Shown one piece after another: positions 1 through 13,141 of a stretch of DNA of 64,000 bases. Positions within the stretch are counted from its first letter, which is position 1. Every line of letters begins with the position of its first letter. Source of the stretch: Leptobrachium leishanense. Lineage: Eukaryota; Chordata; Amphibia; Anura; Megophryidae. The translations under genes were made by a program, and so were the position numbers. Where the stretch lies: NCBI GenBank assembly GCA_009667805.1, contig CM019068.1, positions 5,005,218 through 5,069,217 on the forward strand, given 5' to 3'. The notes under the pieces are model-generated. The model ran no database searches, had not been told where the DNA came from, and worked only from the letters and a program-made list of their open reading frames with translations.

Positions 1-3000
1 AATCCATTGTTTCCAAGCCTCATTTCCATGTTAGTAAAATGCATTATAAATAGGTTAATCCATTTCCAAGCCTCATTTCCATGTTAGTAAAATGCATTAT
101 AAATGGGTTAATCCATTTCCAAGCCTCATTTCCATGTTAGTAAAATGCATTATAAATGGGTTAATCCATTGTTTCCCAGCCTCATTTCCATGTTAGTAAA
201 ATGCATTATAAATGGGTTAATCCATTGTTTCCCAGCCTCATTTCCATGTTAGTAAAATGCATTATAAATGGGTTAATCCATTGTTTCCCAGCCTCATTTC
301 CATGTTAGTAAAATGCATTATAAATGGGTTAATCCATTTCCAAGCCTCATTTCCATGTTAGTAAAATGCATTATAATGGGTTAATCCATTGTTTCCAAGC
401 CTCATTTCCATGTTAGTAAAATGCATTATAAATGGGTTAATCCATTGTTTCCCAGCCTCATTTCCATGTTAGTAAAATGCATTATAAATGGGTTAATCCA
501 TTTCCAAGCCTCATTTCCATGTTAGTAAAGTGCATTATAAGTGGGTTAATCCATTGTTTCCCAGCCTCATTTCCATGTTAGTAAAATGCATTATAAATGG
601 GTTAATCCATTGTTTCCAAGCCTCATTTCCATGTTAGTAAAATGCATTATAAAAGGGTTAATCCATTTCCAAGCCTCATTTCCATGTTAGTAAAAGGCAT
701 TATAAATGGGTTAATCCATTGTTTCCCAGCCTCATTTCCATGTTAGTCAAATGCATTATAAAAGGGTTAATCCATTTCCAAGCCTCATTTCCATGTTAGT
801 AAAATGCATTATAAATGGGTTAATCCATTGTTTCCCAGCCTCATTTCCATGTTAGTAAAATGCAATATAAATGGTTTAATCCATTGTTTCCCAGCCTCAT
901 TTCCATGTTAGTAAAATGCATTATAAATGGGTTAATCCATTGTTTCCAAGCCTCATTTCCATGTTAGTAAAATGCATTATAAATGGGTTAATCCATTGTT
1001 TCCCAGCCTCATTTCCATGTTAGTAAAATGCATTATAAATGGGTTAATCCATTTCCAAGCCTCATTTCCATGTTAGTAAAATGCATTATAAATGGGTTAA
1101 TCCATTTCCAAGCCTCATTTCCATGTTAGTAAAATGCATTATAAATGGGTTAATCCATTGTTTCCCAGCCTCATTTCCATGTTAGTAAAATGCATTATAA
1201 ATGGGTTAATCCATTTCCAAGCCTCATTTCCATGTTAGTAAAATGCATTATAAATGGGTTAATCCATTGTTTCCCAGCCTCATTTCCACGTTAGTAAAAT
1301 GCATTATAAATGGGTTAATCCATTGTTTCCCAGCCTCATTTCCATGTTAGTAAAATGGATTATAAATGGGTTAATTCATTTCCAAGCCTCATTTCCATGT
1401 TAGTAAAATGCATTATAAATGGGTTAATCCATTTCCAAGCCTCATTTCCATGTTAGTAAAATGCATTATAAATGGGTTAATCCATTGTTTCCCAGCCTCA
1501 TTTCCATGTTAGTAAAATGCATTATAAATGGGTTAATCCATTGTTTCCAAGCCTCATTTCCATGTTAGTAAAATGCATTATAAATGGGTTAATCCATTGT
1601 TTCCCAGCCTCATTTCCATGTTAGTAAAATGCATTATAAATGGGTTAATCCATTTCCAAGCCTCATTTCCATGTTAGTAAAATGCATTATAAATGGGTTA
1701 ATCCATTGTTTCCCAGCCTCATTTCCATGTTAGTAAAATGCATTATAAATGGGTTAATCCATTGTTTCCCAGCCTCATTTCCACGTTAGTAAAATGCATT
1801 ATAAATGGGTTAATCCATTGTTTCCCAGCCTCATTTCCATGTTAGTAAAATGCATTATAAATGGGTTAATCCATTGTTTCCCAGCCTCATTTCCATGTTA
1901 GTAAAACGCATTATAAATGGGTTAATCCATTGTTTCCCAGCCTCATTTCCATGTTAGTAAAATGCATTATAAATGGGTTAATCCATTGTTTCCCAGCCTC
2001 ATTTCCATGTTAGTAAAATGCATTATAAATGGGTTAATCCATTGTTTCCCAGCCTCATTTCCATGTTAGTAAAATGCATTATAAATGGGTTAATCCATTG
2101 TTTCCCAGCCTCATTTCCATGTTAGTAAAATGCATTATAAATGGGTTAATCCATTTCCAAGCCTCATTTCCATGTTAGTCAGATGCATTATAAATGGGTT
2201 AATCCATGGTTTCCCAGCCTCATTTCCATGTTAGTAAAATGCATTATAAATGGGTTAATCCATTGTTTCCCAGCCTCATTTCCATGTTAGTAAAATGCAT
2301 TATAAATGGGTTAATCCATTGTTTCCAAGCCTCATTTCCATGTTAGTAAAATGCATTATAAATGGGTTAATCCATTGTTTCCAAGCCTCATTTACATGTT
2401 AGTAAAATGTATTATAAATGGGTTAATCCATTGTTTCCAAGCCTCATTTCCATGTTAGTAAAATGCATTATAAATAGGTTAATCCATTTCCAAGCCTCAT
2501 TTCCATGTTAGTAAAATGCATTATAAATGGGTTAATCCATTTCCAAGCCTCATTTCCATGTTAGTAAAATGCATTATAAATGGGTTAATCCATTGTTTCC
2601 CAGCCTCATTTCCATGTTAGTAAAATGCATTATAAATGGGTTAATCCATTGTTTCCCAGCCTCATTTCCATGTTAGTAAAATGCATTATAAATGGGTTAA
2701 TCCATTGTTTCCCAGCCTCATTTCCATGTTAGTAAAATGCATTATAAATGGGTTAATCCATTTCCAAGCCTCATTTCCATGTTAGTAAAATGCATTATAA
2801 ATGGGTTAATCCATTGTTTCCAAGCCTCATTTCCATGTTAGTAAAATGCATTATAAATGGGTTAATCCATTGTTTCCCAGCCTCATTTCCATGTTAGTAA
2901 AATGCATTATAAATGGGTTAATCCATTTCCAAGCCTCATTTCCATGTTAGTAAAGTGCATTATAAGTGGGTTAATCCATTGTTTCCCAGCCTCATTTCCA

Positions 3001-6000
3001 TGTTAGTAAAATGCATTATAAATGGGTTAATCCATTGTTTCCAAGCCTCATTTCCATGTTAGTAAAATGCATTATAAAAGGGTTAATCCATTTCCAAGCC
3101 TCATTTCCATGTTAGTAAAAGGCATTATAAATGGGTTAATCCATTGTTTCCCAGCCTCATTTCCATGTTAGTCAAATGCATTATAAAAGGGTTAATCCAT
3201 TTCCAAGCCTCATTTCCATGTTAGTAAAATGCATTATAAATGGGTTAATCCATTGTTTCCCAGCCTCATTTCCATGTTAGTAAAATGCATTATAAATGGG
3301 TTAATCCATTGTTTCCAAGCCTCATTTCCATGTTAGTAAAATGCATTATAAATGGGTTAATCCATTGTTTCCCAGCCTCATTTCCATGTTAGTAGTAAAT
3401 GCATTATAAATGGGTTAATCCATTTCCAAGCCTCATTTCCATGTTAGTAAAATGCATTATAAATGGGTTAATCCATTGTTTCCCAGCCTCATTTCCATGT
3501 TAGTAAAATGCATTATAAATGGGTTAATCCATTGTTTCCCAGCCTCATTTCCACGTTAGTAAAATGCATTATAATGGGTTAATCCATTGTTTCCCAGCCT
3601 CATTTCCATGTTAGTAAAATGCATTATAAATGGGTTAATCCATTGTTTCCCAGCCTCATTTCCATGTTAGTAAAACGCATTATAAATGGGTTAATCCATT
3701 GTTTCCACCATGTTTCCAATCCAGCCTCATTTCCATGTTAGTAAAATGCATTATAAATGGGTTAATCCATTGTTTCCCAGCCTCATTTCCATGTTAGTAA
3801 AATGCATTATAAATGGGTTAATCCATGTTTCCCAGCCTCATTTCCATGTTAGTAAAATGCATTATAAATGGGTTAATCCATTGTTTCCCAGCCTCATTTC
3901 CATGTTAGTAAAATGCATTATAAATGGGTTAATCCATTGTTTCCCAGCCTCATTTCCATGTTAGTAAAATGCATTATAAATGGGTTAATCCATTGTTTCC
4001 CAGCCTCATTTCCATGTTAGTAAAATGCATGATTATAAAATGGGTTAATCCATTGTTCCCAGCCTCATTTCCATGTTAGTAAAATGCATTATAAATGGGT
4101 TAATCCATTGTTTCCCAGCCTCATTTCCATGTTAGTAAAATGCATTATAAATGGGTTAATCCATTGTTTCCCAGCCTCATTTCCATGTTAGTAAAATGCA
4201 TTATAAATGGGTTAATCCATTGTTTCCCAGCCTCATTTCCATGTTAGTAAAATGCATTATAAATGGGTTAATCCATTGTTTCCAAGCCTCATTTCCATGT
4301 TAGTAAAATGCATTATAAATGGGTTAATCCATTGTTTCCAAGCCTCATTTCCATGTTAGTAAAATGCATTATAAATGGGTTAATCCATTGTTTCCAAGCC
4401 TCATTTCCATGTTAGTAAAATGCATTATAAATGGGTTAATCCATTTCCAAGCCTCATTTCCATGTTAGTAAAATGCATTATAAATGGGTTAATCCATTTC
4501 CAAGCCTCATTTCCATGTTAGTAAAATGCATTATAAATGGGTTAATCCGTTGTTTCCAAGCCTCATTTCCATGTTAGTTAAATGCATTATAAATGGGTTA
4601 ATCCATTGTTTCCCTGCCTTATTTCCATGTTAGTAAAATGCATTATAAATGGGTTAATCCATTGTTTCCCAGCCTCATTTCCATGTTAGTAAAATGCATT
4701 ATAAATGGGTTAATCCATTTCCAAGCCTCATTTCCATGTTAGTAAAGTGCATTATAAGTGGGTTAATCCATTGTTTCCCAGCCTCATTTCCATGTTAGTA
4801 AAATGCATTATAAATGGGTTAATCCATTGTTTCCCAGCCTCATTTCCATGTTAGTAAAATGCAATATAAATGGGTTAATCCATTGTTTCCCAGCCTCATT
4901 TCCATGTTAGTAAAATGCATTATAAATTGGTGAATCCATTGTTTCCAAGCCTCATTTCCATGTTAGTAAAATGCATTATAAATGGGTTAATCCATTGTTT
5001 CCCAGCCTCATTTCCATGTTAGTAAAATGCATTATAAATGGGTTTATCCAATGTTTCCCAGCCTCATTTCCATGTTAGTAAAACGCATTATAAATGGGTT
5101 AATCCATTGTTTCCCAGCCTCATTTCCATGTTAGTAAAATGCATTATAAATTGGTTAATCCATTGTTTCCCAGCCTCATTTCCATGTTAGTAAAATGCAT
5201 TATAAATGGGTTAATCCATTGTTTCCAAGCCTCATTTCCATGTTAGTAAAATGCATTATAAATGGGTTAATCCATTTCCAAGCCTAATTTCCATGTTAGT
5301 AAAATGCATTATAAATGGGTTAATCCATTGTTTCCCAGCCTCATTTCCATGTTAGTAAAACGCATTATAAATGGGTTAATCCATTTCCAAGCCTCATTTC
5401 CATGTTAGTAAAATGCATTATAAATGGGTTAATCCATTGTTTCCCAGCCTCATTTCCATGTTAGTAAAATGCATTATAAATGGGTTAATCCATTTCCAAG
5501 CCTCATTTCCATGTTAGTAAAATGCATTATAAATGGGTTAATCCATTGTTTCCCAGCCTCATTTCCATGTTAGTAATGCATTATAAATGGGTTAATCCAT
5601 TGTTTCCCAGCCTCATTTCCATGTTAGTAAAATGCATTATAAATGGGTTAATCCATTTCCAAGCCTCATTTCCATGTTAGTAAAAATGCATTATAAATGG
5701 GTTAATCCATTGTTTCCCAGCCTCATTTCCATGTTAGTAAAATGCATTATAAATGGGTTAATCCATTGTTTCCCAGCCTCATTTCCATGTTAGTAAAACG
5801 CATTATAAATGGGTTAATCCATTGTTTCCCAGCCTCATTTCCATGTTAGTAAAATGCATTATAAATGGGTTAATCCATTGATTCCCAGCCTCATTTCCAT
5901 GTTAGTAAAATGCATTATAAATGGGTTAATCCATTGTTTCCAAGCCTCATTTCCATGTTAGTAAAATGCATTATAAATGGGTTAATCCATTGTTTTCCAG

Positions 6001-9000
6001 TCTCATTTCCATGTTAGTAAAATGCATTATAAATGGGTTAATCCATTTCCAAGCCTCATTTCCATGTTAGTAAAATGCATTATAAATGGGTTAATCCATT
6101 GTTTCCCAGCCTCATTTCCATGTTAGTAAAATGCATTATAAATGGGTTAATCCATTGTTTCCCAGCCTCATTTCCACGTTAGTAAAATGCATTATAAATG
6201 GGTTAATCCATTGTTTCCCGGCCTCATTTCCATGTTAGTAAAATGCATTATAAATGGGTTAATCCATTGTTTCCCAGCCTCATTTCCATGTTAGTAAAAT
6301 GCATTATAAATGGGTTAATCCATTGTTTCCCAGCCTCATTTCCATGTTAGTAAAATGCATTATAAATGGGTTAATCCATTGTTTCCAAGCCTCATTTCCA
6401 TGTTAGTAAAATGCATTATAAATGGGTTAATCCATTGTTTCCCAGCCTCATTTCCATGTTAGTCAAATGCATTATAAAAGGGTTAATCCATTTCCAAGCC
6501 TCATTTCCATGTTAGTAAAATGCATTATAAATGGGTTAATCCATTGTTTCCCAGCCTCATTTCCATGTTAGTAAAATGCAATATAAATGGGTTAATCCAT
6601 TGTTTCCCAGCCTCATTTCCATGTTAGTAAAATGCATTATAAATTGGTGAATCCATTGTTTCCAGCCTCATTTCCATGTTAGTAAAATGCATTATAAATG
6701 GGTTAATCCATTGTTTCCCAGCCTCATTTCCATGTTAGTAAAATGCATTATAAATGGGTTAATCCATTTCCAAGCCTCATTTCCATGTTAGTAAAATGCA
6801 TTATAAATGGGTTAATCCATTGTTTCCCAGCCTCATTTCCACGTTAGTAAAATGCATTATAAATGGGTTAATCCATTGTTTCCCGGCCTCATTTCCATGT
6901 TAGTAAAATGCATTATAAATGGGTTAATCCATTGTTTCCCAGCCTCATTTCCATGTTAGTAAAATGCATTATAAATGGGTTAATCCATTGTTTCCCAGCC
7001 TCATTTCCATGTTAGTAAAATGCATTATAAATGGGTTAATCCATTGTTTCCAAGCCTCATTTCCATGTTAGTAAAATGCATTATAAATGGGTTAATCCAT
7101 TGTTTCCCAGCCTCATTTCCATGTTAGTCAAATGCATTATAAAAGGGTTAATCCATTTCCAAGCCTCATTTCCATGTTAGTAAAATGCATTATAAATGGG
7201 TTAATCCATTGTTTCCCAGCCTCATTTCCATGTTAGTAAAATGCAATATAAATGGGTTAATCCATTGTTTCCAGCCTCATTTCCATGTTAGTAAAATGCA
7301 TTATAAATTGGTGAATCCATTGTTTCCCAGCCTCATTTCCATGTTAGTAAAATGCATTATAAATGGTTAATCCATTGTTTCCCAGCCTCATTTCCATGTT
7401 AGTAAAATGCATTATAAATGGGTTAATCCATTTCCAAGCCTCATTTCCATGTTAGTAAAATGCATTATAAATGGGTTAATCCATTGTTTCCCAGCCTCAT
7501 TTCCACGTTAGTAAAATGCATTATAAATGGGTTAATCCATTGTTTCCCGGCCTCATTTCCATGTTAGTAAAATGCATTATAATGGGTTAATCCATTGTTT
7601 CCCAGCCTCATTTCCATGTTAGTAAAATGCATTATAAATGGGTTAATCCATTGTTTCCCAGCCTCATTTCCATGTTAGTAAAATGCATTATAAATGGGTT
7701 AATCCATTGTTTCCAAGCCTCATTTCCATGTTAGTAAAATGCATTATAAATGGGTTAATCCATTGTTTCCCAGCCTCATTTCCATGTTAGTCAAATGCAT
7801 TATAAAAGGGTTAATCCATTTCCAAGCCTCATTTCCATGTTAGTAAAATGCATTATAAATGGGTTAATCCATTGTTTCCCAGCCTCATTTCCATGTTAGT
7901 AAAATGCAATATAAATGGGTTAATCCATTGTTTCCCAGCCTCATTTCCATGTTAGTAAAATGCATTATAAATTGGTGAATCCATTGTTTCCCAGCCTCAT
8001 TTCCATGTTAGTAAAATGCATTATAAATGGGTTAATCCATTGTTTCCCAGCCTCATTTCCATGTTAGTAAAATGCATTATAAATGGGTTAATCCATTTCC
8101 AAGCCTCATTTCCATGTTAGTAAAATGCATTATAAATGGGTTAATCCATTGTTTCCCAGCCTCATTTCCACGTTAGTAAAATGCATTATAAATGGGTTAA
8201 TCCATTGTTTCCCAGCCTCATTTCCATGTTAGTAAAATGCATTATAAATGGGTTAATCCATTTCCAAGCCTCATTTCCATGTTAGTAAAATGCATTATAA
8301 ATGGGTTAATCCATTGTTTCCCAGCCTCATTTCCACGTTAGTAAAATGCATTATAAATGGGTTAATCCATTGTTTCCCAGCCTCATTTCCATGTTAGTTA
8401 AATGCATTATAAATGGGTTAATCCATTGTTTCCCAGCCTCATTTCCATGTTAGTAAAATGCATTATAAATGGGTTAATCCATTGTTTCCAGCCTCATTTC
8501 CATGTTAGTAAAATGCATTATAATGGGTTAATCCATTGTTTCCAAGCCTCATTTCCATGTTAGTAAAATGCATTATAAATGGGTTAATCCATTTTCCAGC
8601 CTCATTTCCATGTTAGTAAAATGCATTATAAATGGGTTAATCCATTGTTTCCCAGCCTCATTTCCATGTTAGTAAAATGCATTATAAATGGGTTAATCCA
8701 TTGTTTCCAAGCCTCATTTCCATGTTAGTAAAATGCATTATAAATGGGTTAATCCATTTTCAAGCCTAATTTCCATGTTAGTAAAATGCATTATAAATGG
8801 GTTAATCCATTGTTTCCCAGCCTCATTTCCATGTTAGTAAAATGCATTATAAATGGGTTAATCCATTGTTTCCCAGCCTCATTTCCATGTTAGTAAAATG
8901 CATTATAAATGGGTTAATCCATTGTTTCCCAGCCTCATTTCCATGTTAGTAAAATGCATTATAAATGGGTTAATCCATTGTTTCCCAGCCTCATTTCCAT

Positions 9001-9590
9001 GTTAGTAAAATGCATTATAAATGGGTTAATCCATTTCCAAGCCTCATTTCCACGTTAGTAAAATGCATTATAAATGGGTTAATCCATTGTTTCACAGCCT
9101 CATTTCCATGTTAGTAAAATGCATTATAAATGGGTTAATCCATTTCCAAGCCTCATTTCCATGTTAGTAAAATGCATTATAAATGGGTTAATCCATTTCC
9201 AAGCCTCATTTCCATGTTAGTAAAATGCATTATAAATGGGTTAATCCATTGTTTCCCAGCCTCATTTCCATGTTAGTAAAATGCATTATAAATGGGTTAA
9301 TCCATTGTTTCCCAGCCTCATTTCCATGTTAGTAAAACGCATTATAAATGGGTTAATCCATTTCCAAGCCTCATTTCCATGTTAGTAAAATGCATTATAA
9401 ATGGGTTAATCCATTGTTTCCCAGCCTCATTTCCATGTTAGTAAAATGCATTATAAATGGGTTAATCCATTGTTTCCCAGCCTCATTTCCATGTTAGTAA
9501 AATGCATTATAAATGGGTTAATCCATTGTTTCCCAGCCTCATTTCCATGTTAGTAAAATGCATTATAAATGGGTTAATCCATTTCCAAGC
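1..9590 (+). repeat. 56/53-bp satellite array, left arm
   Basis: About 170 head-to-tail units. There are two length classes: 56 bp, with attgtttcccagcc or attgtttccaagcc, and 53 bp, with atttccaagcc at the same place. Units are mostly well above 95% alike, with diagnostic point variants that recur in blocks (higher-order structure, see findings). The array runs off the left edge of the window. It has no coding capacity: the 56-bp period is not a multiple of three, and the short frames in it are repeats of the unit. Confidence 0.97.
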
Positions 9591-11142
9591 CTTGCTTGCA
9601 CATCTATTAACTAAGAGTAATTACATACACATGAGCAATCAATTGCTTCCAAGCCTCTTTTCTATGTTTGTCAGATGCATTATACATGGGTTAATCCATC
9701 TCCAAACCTCATTTGCACATCTATTAACTAAGAGTTAACAACATGGTGTTCATTCTAACATATGTGTCATTTATTAATTCATATTTTGTGAATGGATTAA
9801 CACACTAATATGTGATTAACATGTGCTTTATGTGCAAATAACTTTCTATTTTGAGAGAATACCTCAACAAATAAATATCAAATACTCTATAAACCTTAAG
9901 TATTATTTTCTAATATTAAATGACTAACCATGTCCTAATTTGTATCCATCAATCACTAACTATTCGTGATATAACCCCAAATAAATAATACCACAATGTA
10001 TCATATTATTGTTGTTTGTATATTTTACATTCTACATTTGTGTCACTAAATTATCTATCCTATTTACAGGAGAATTATCACACTTAAAAAATTAAACCTA
10101 AAAATATAAAACCCAACTTTTAGATAAATATATAAAAAAACTAATAAATAATTTTTTTTAAAAAAAATATATAATTATAATTTTTTTTAACGTGTTTACG
10201 TGTGTCAACATATAAATCCATCTGTTATATTATCAATAGTGATTTTTAAATTATTGAAATATTACAAAAAATTAAAACCTAAAATATAAGACCCATAGTG
10301 TTTTTTTATTATTATTTTTTATATATACGTGTTTACGTGTGGCAACATATAAATCCCTCTATTATATTATCAATAGTGAATATAGTAATTTAATAATTAA
10401 TTTATATCACCATAAACAGATAATTATATTGTGCTATATAAATTATGATGTATTATGACCATTAAATGAATAACAATTGTATATTATATAGTGCAAGTAC
10501 TATGTTTTCGGATGGTCTAAATACCGATTTTGAGATTATTCATTTTCTATAATCAGTGATTATTTAGCACTATTGCACTATATTGATTTTGCACTATATA
10601 ATATACAATTGTTATTCATTTAATGGTCATAATACATCATAATTTATATAGAACAATATAATTATCTGTTTATAGTGATATAAATTAATTATTAAATTAC
10701 TATATTCACTATTGATAATATAATAGAGGGATTTATATGTTGCCACAAGTAAACACGTATATAAAAAAAATTATAAAAACACTTTGGGTCTTATATTTTA
10801 GGTTTTATTTTTTGTAATATTTTAATAATTCAATAATTACTATTGATAATATAACAGAGGGATTTATATGTTGACACACGTAAACACGTTAAAAAAAATA
10901 ATAATTAAAAAAAAATATATATATATATTTTTTTTATATATTTATCTAAAAGTTGGGTTTTATATTTTTAGGTTTAATTTTTTAAGTGTGATAATTCTCC
11001 TGTAAATAGGATAGATCATTTAGTGACACAAATGTAGAATGTAAAATATACAAACAACAATAATATGATACATTGTGGTATTATTTATTTGGGGTTATAT
11101 CACGAATAGTTAGTGATTGATGGATACAAATTAGTACATGGT
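9591..11142. repeat. AT-rich central palindrome of the foldback
   Basis: At 9591-9740 the satellite degenerates into longer related units (motif cacatctattaactaagag twice). From about 9945 to 10500 the sequence is mirrored by the complement of about 10590-11142, leaving a loop of about 90 bp centred near 10545. The arms include a duplicated submotif (acgtgtttacgtgtg, near 10191 and 10327) also present in mirror order on the other side. The arms match closely apart from small indels in the A/T runs. No gene is seen. Confidence 0.9.
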
Positions 11143-11363
11143 TAGTCATTATTATTATTATTTTTTATTTATAAAGCGCCAGCATATTCCGCAGCGCTGT
11201 ACAATAAGCACAGTATAGACAGGGTTACAATACATTGAACAACATTTGACAAACAGTACAGGAGGAGATGAGGGCCCTATTCCCGTAGGAACTCACAATC
11301 TAGGAGGGTTGGGGTTGGAAACAGGAGGAGAGGACTGTAAGGTGAGAGTGATTGATGGTTGCG

Positions 11364-11630
11364 TCAGTGAGTTGGGGGGTAGGCTTCCCTAAATAGGAAT
11401 GTTTTAAGGGAGCGTTTGAAGGAAGAGAAGTTAGGGGAAAGTCTGACAGTACGAGGGAGAGCGTTCCAGAGAGTGGGGGCTGCGCGTGTGAAGTCCTGCA
11501 GTGTATCATGGGAAGAGGTGATGCGGGGAGAAGCTAGGCGCAGGTCACTGTTTGACCTTAGGGAGCGGGCTGGGGTGTATTTGGTGATTAGTGAGGACAG
11601 GTAGTGGGGAGCTGAGTTAGTGAGGGTTTT
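11364..11630 (-). pseudogene. LINE reverse transcriptase, C-terminal part
   Basis: Continuation of the LINE protein after the LTR insertion: TLTNSAPHYLSSL, then a tail with AAPTLWNALPRTVR and FKRSLKTFLFREAY, typical of the C-terminus of L2-type ORF2 proteins. It ends at a stop near 11364, followed by the 3' UTR toward 11151. The frame upstream of 11636 on this strand is LTR sequence and not part of the protein. Confidence 0.85.
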
Positions 11631-11635
11631 GTAGG

Positions 11636-12234
11636 TGTAAGGGTTTGACTGCGGTGGGTGTAGCAGGTTGGGGTTGTGAGCCCAGGATGCAGTGATGAAG
11701 GCAGATTCAGAATAGCAATGAGTGTTTATTGCAGGTAAACACAGTGGCATGAAATCAGACAGGGTACAGGCAATGGCGTCGTCAGGGTTCAGCAAGGGGG
11801 TTCGGTACACGGCAAGGCTGGCAGAGAATAGTCGGTGGTACAGCAGGGGTTCGGTACACGGCAAGGCTTAGATGGGGGCAGAGGGGGAGCAGGATGGGAG
11901 GGTTACCGGTAAGTGAAGCAATGAGAGTCCAGATAAATACAGAGGGTCCTTGGAGTCTTTGGTTGTAGAATTCAGGAGATGGTCAGGAGGTTTCAGGGAG
12001 TTTGGCAGATAGGGTTGCAGTCAGTAACTTCAATGTGGAAGTCCAGGGTTGAGGGTGGGACTCCCTTATATGCAGGGCTAATCAGGGAGGATGAAGGGCA
12101 GGTGTGGATCCAGGGCCAGAACGGTAGAATCAGGAAGGTGAATTGTTTATACAATAGTTTTGGAATCTGCAGGGAACATGTAGTAAAAGGCACAAAAAGG
12201 GGCGCCCGGGGGTGAGGGCCTCCAGGACCTTACA
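11636..12234 (-). repeat. 3' LTR of the gag-only element
   Basis: 599 bp, near-identical to 15343-15989 apart from one fewer 50-bp internal repeat and a few substitutions. In element orientation it follows the Gag-like frame and the polypurine tract. Confidence 0.92.
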
Positions 12235-12247
12235 GAGCCCCCCCGCT
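12235..12247 (-). other. Polypurine tract
   Basis: On the minus strand this reads agcgggggggctc immediately before the TGTAAGG start of the 3' LTR, the expected position and composition for plus-strand DNA priming. Confidence 0.7.
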
Positions 12248-12504
12248 AAGGGCCGGACTCCGAACGGCCCAGGGCGAGGTCAGGGTCAGCACTGACGGCA
12301 GTCAACGAGCTTGGCATAAGTGGATCACCCGGATGACTGTATACTGATGGCACACGGGCGTCAAAAACCAGGGCCTGTAGTATCAGCTGGTTCTCCTGGA
12401 CGTCCTGCACATGTTGGGACAGGGTGGCAATCTGGCCAACGAAGCCTGCCAGTGTACCCATCATCCAAGCAATCTCGGACTGGCTGGATTTGGAGGTGAC
12501 CTCG

Positions 12505-13075
12505 GAGAGGACCGGCGGGGCAGCGCCCTTGGTGAGAACCGGCGGGGCAGCGCCCTTGGAGAGGACCGGCGGGGCAGCGCCCTTGGAGAGGACCGGCGGG
12601 GCAGCGCCCTTGGAGAGGACCGGCGGGGCAGCGCCCTTGGAGAGGAACGGCGGGGCAACACCCGTGGAAAGGAACGGCGGGGCAGCGCCCGTGGAAAGGA
12701 ACGGCGGGGCAGCGCCCGTGGAAAGGACCGGCGGGGCAGCGCCCGTGGAAAGGACCGGCGGGGCAGCGCCCGTGGAAAGGACCGTCGGGGCAGCGCCCGT
12801 GGAAAGGATCGGCGGGGCAGCGCCCTTGGAAAGGATCGGCGGGGCAGCGCCCTTGGAAAGGATCGGCGGGGCAGCGCCCGTGGAAATGATCGGCGGGGCA
12901 GCGCCCGTGGAAAGGATCGGCGGGGCAGCGCCCGTGGAAAGGACCGGCGGGGCAGCGCCCTTGGAAAGGATCGGCGGGGCAGCGCCCTTGGAAAGGATCG
13001 GCGGGGCAGCGCCCGTGGAAAGGACCGGTGGGGCAGCGCCCGTGGAAAGGACCGGTGGGGCAGCGCCCTTGGCGA
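12505..13075. repeat. 27-bp GC-rich minisatellite inside the gag-like region
   Basis: About 21 tandem copies of a 27-bp unit with core ggcggggcagcgccc. The period is 9 codons. All six frames stay open over much of it, so several long frames here are artefacts. It lies between the 33-bp array and the polypurine tract. Confidence 0.97.
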
Positions 13076-13141
13076 CCTCCTTGGCACTGCACGGCTCTGC
13101 GGCGGCGAACTCCTTGGCACTGCACGGCTCTTGCGGGGCAG

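Noticed and set aside
1..9590. Telomere-like word gggtta repeated through the array
   Set aside because: It occurs once per 56-bp unit, not in tandem hexamers, so it is not telomeric repeat.
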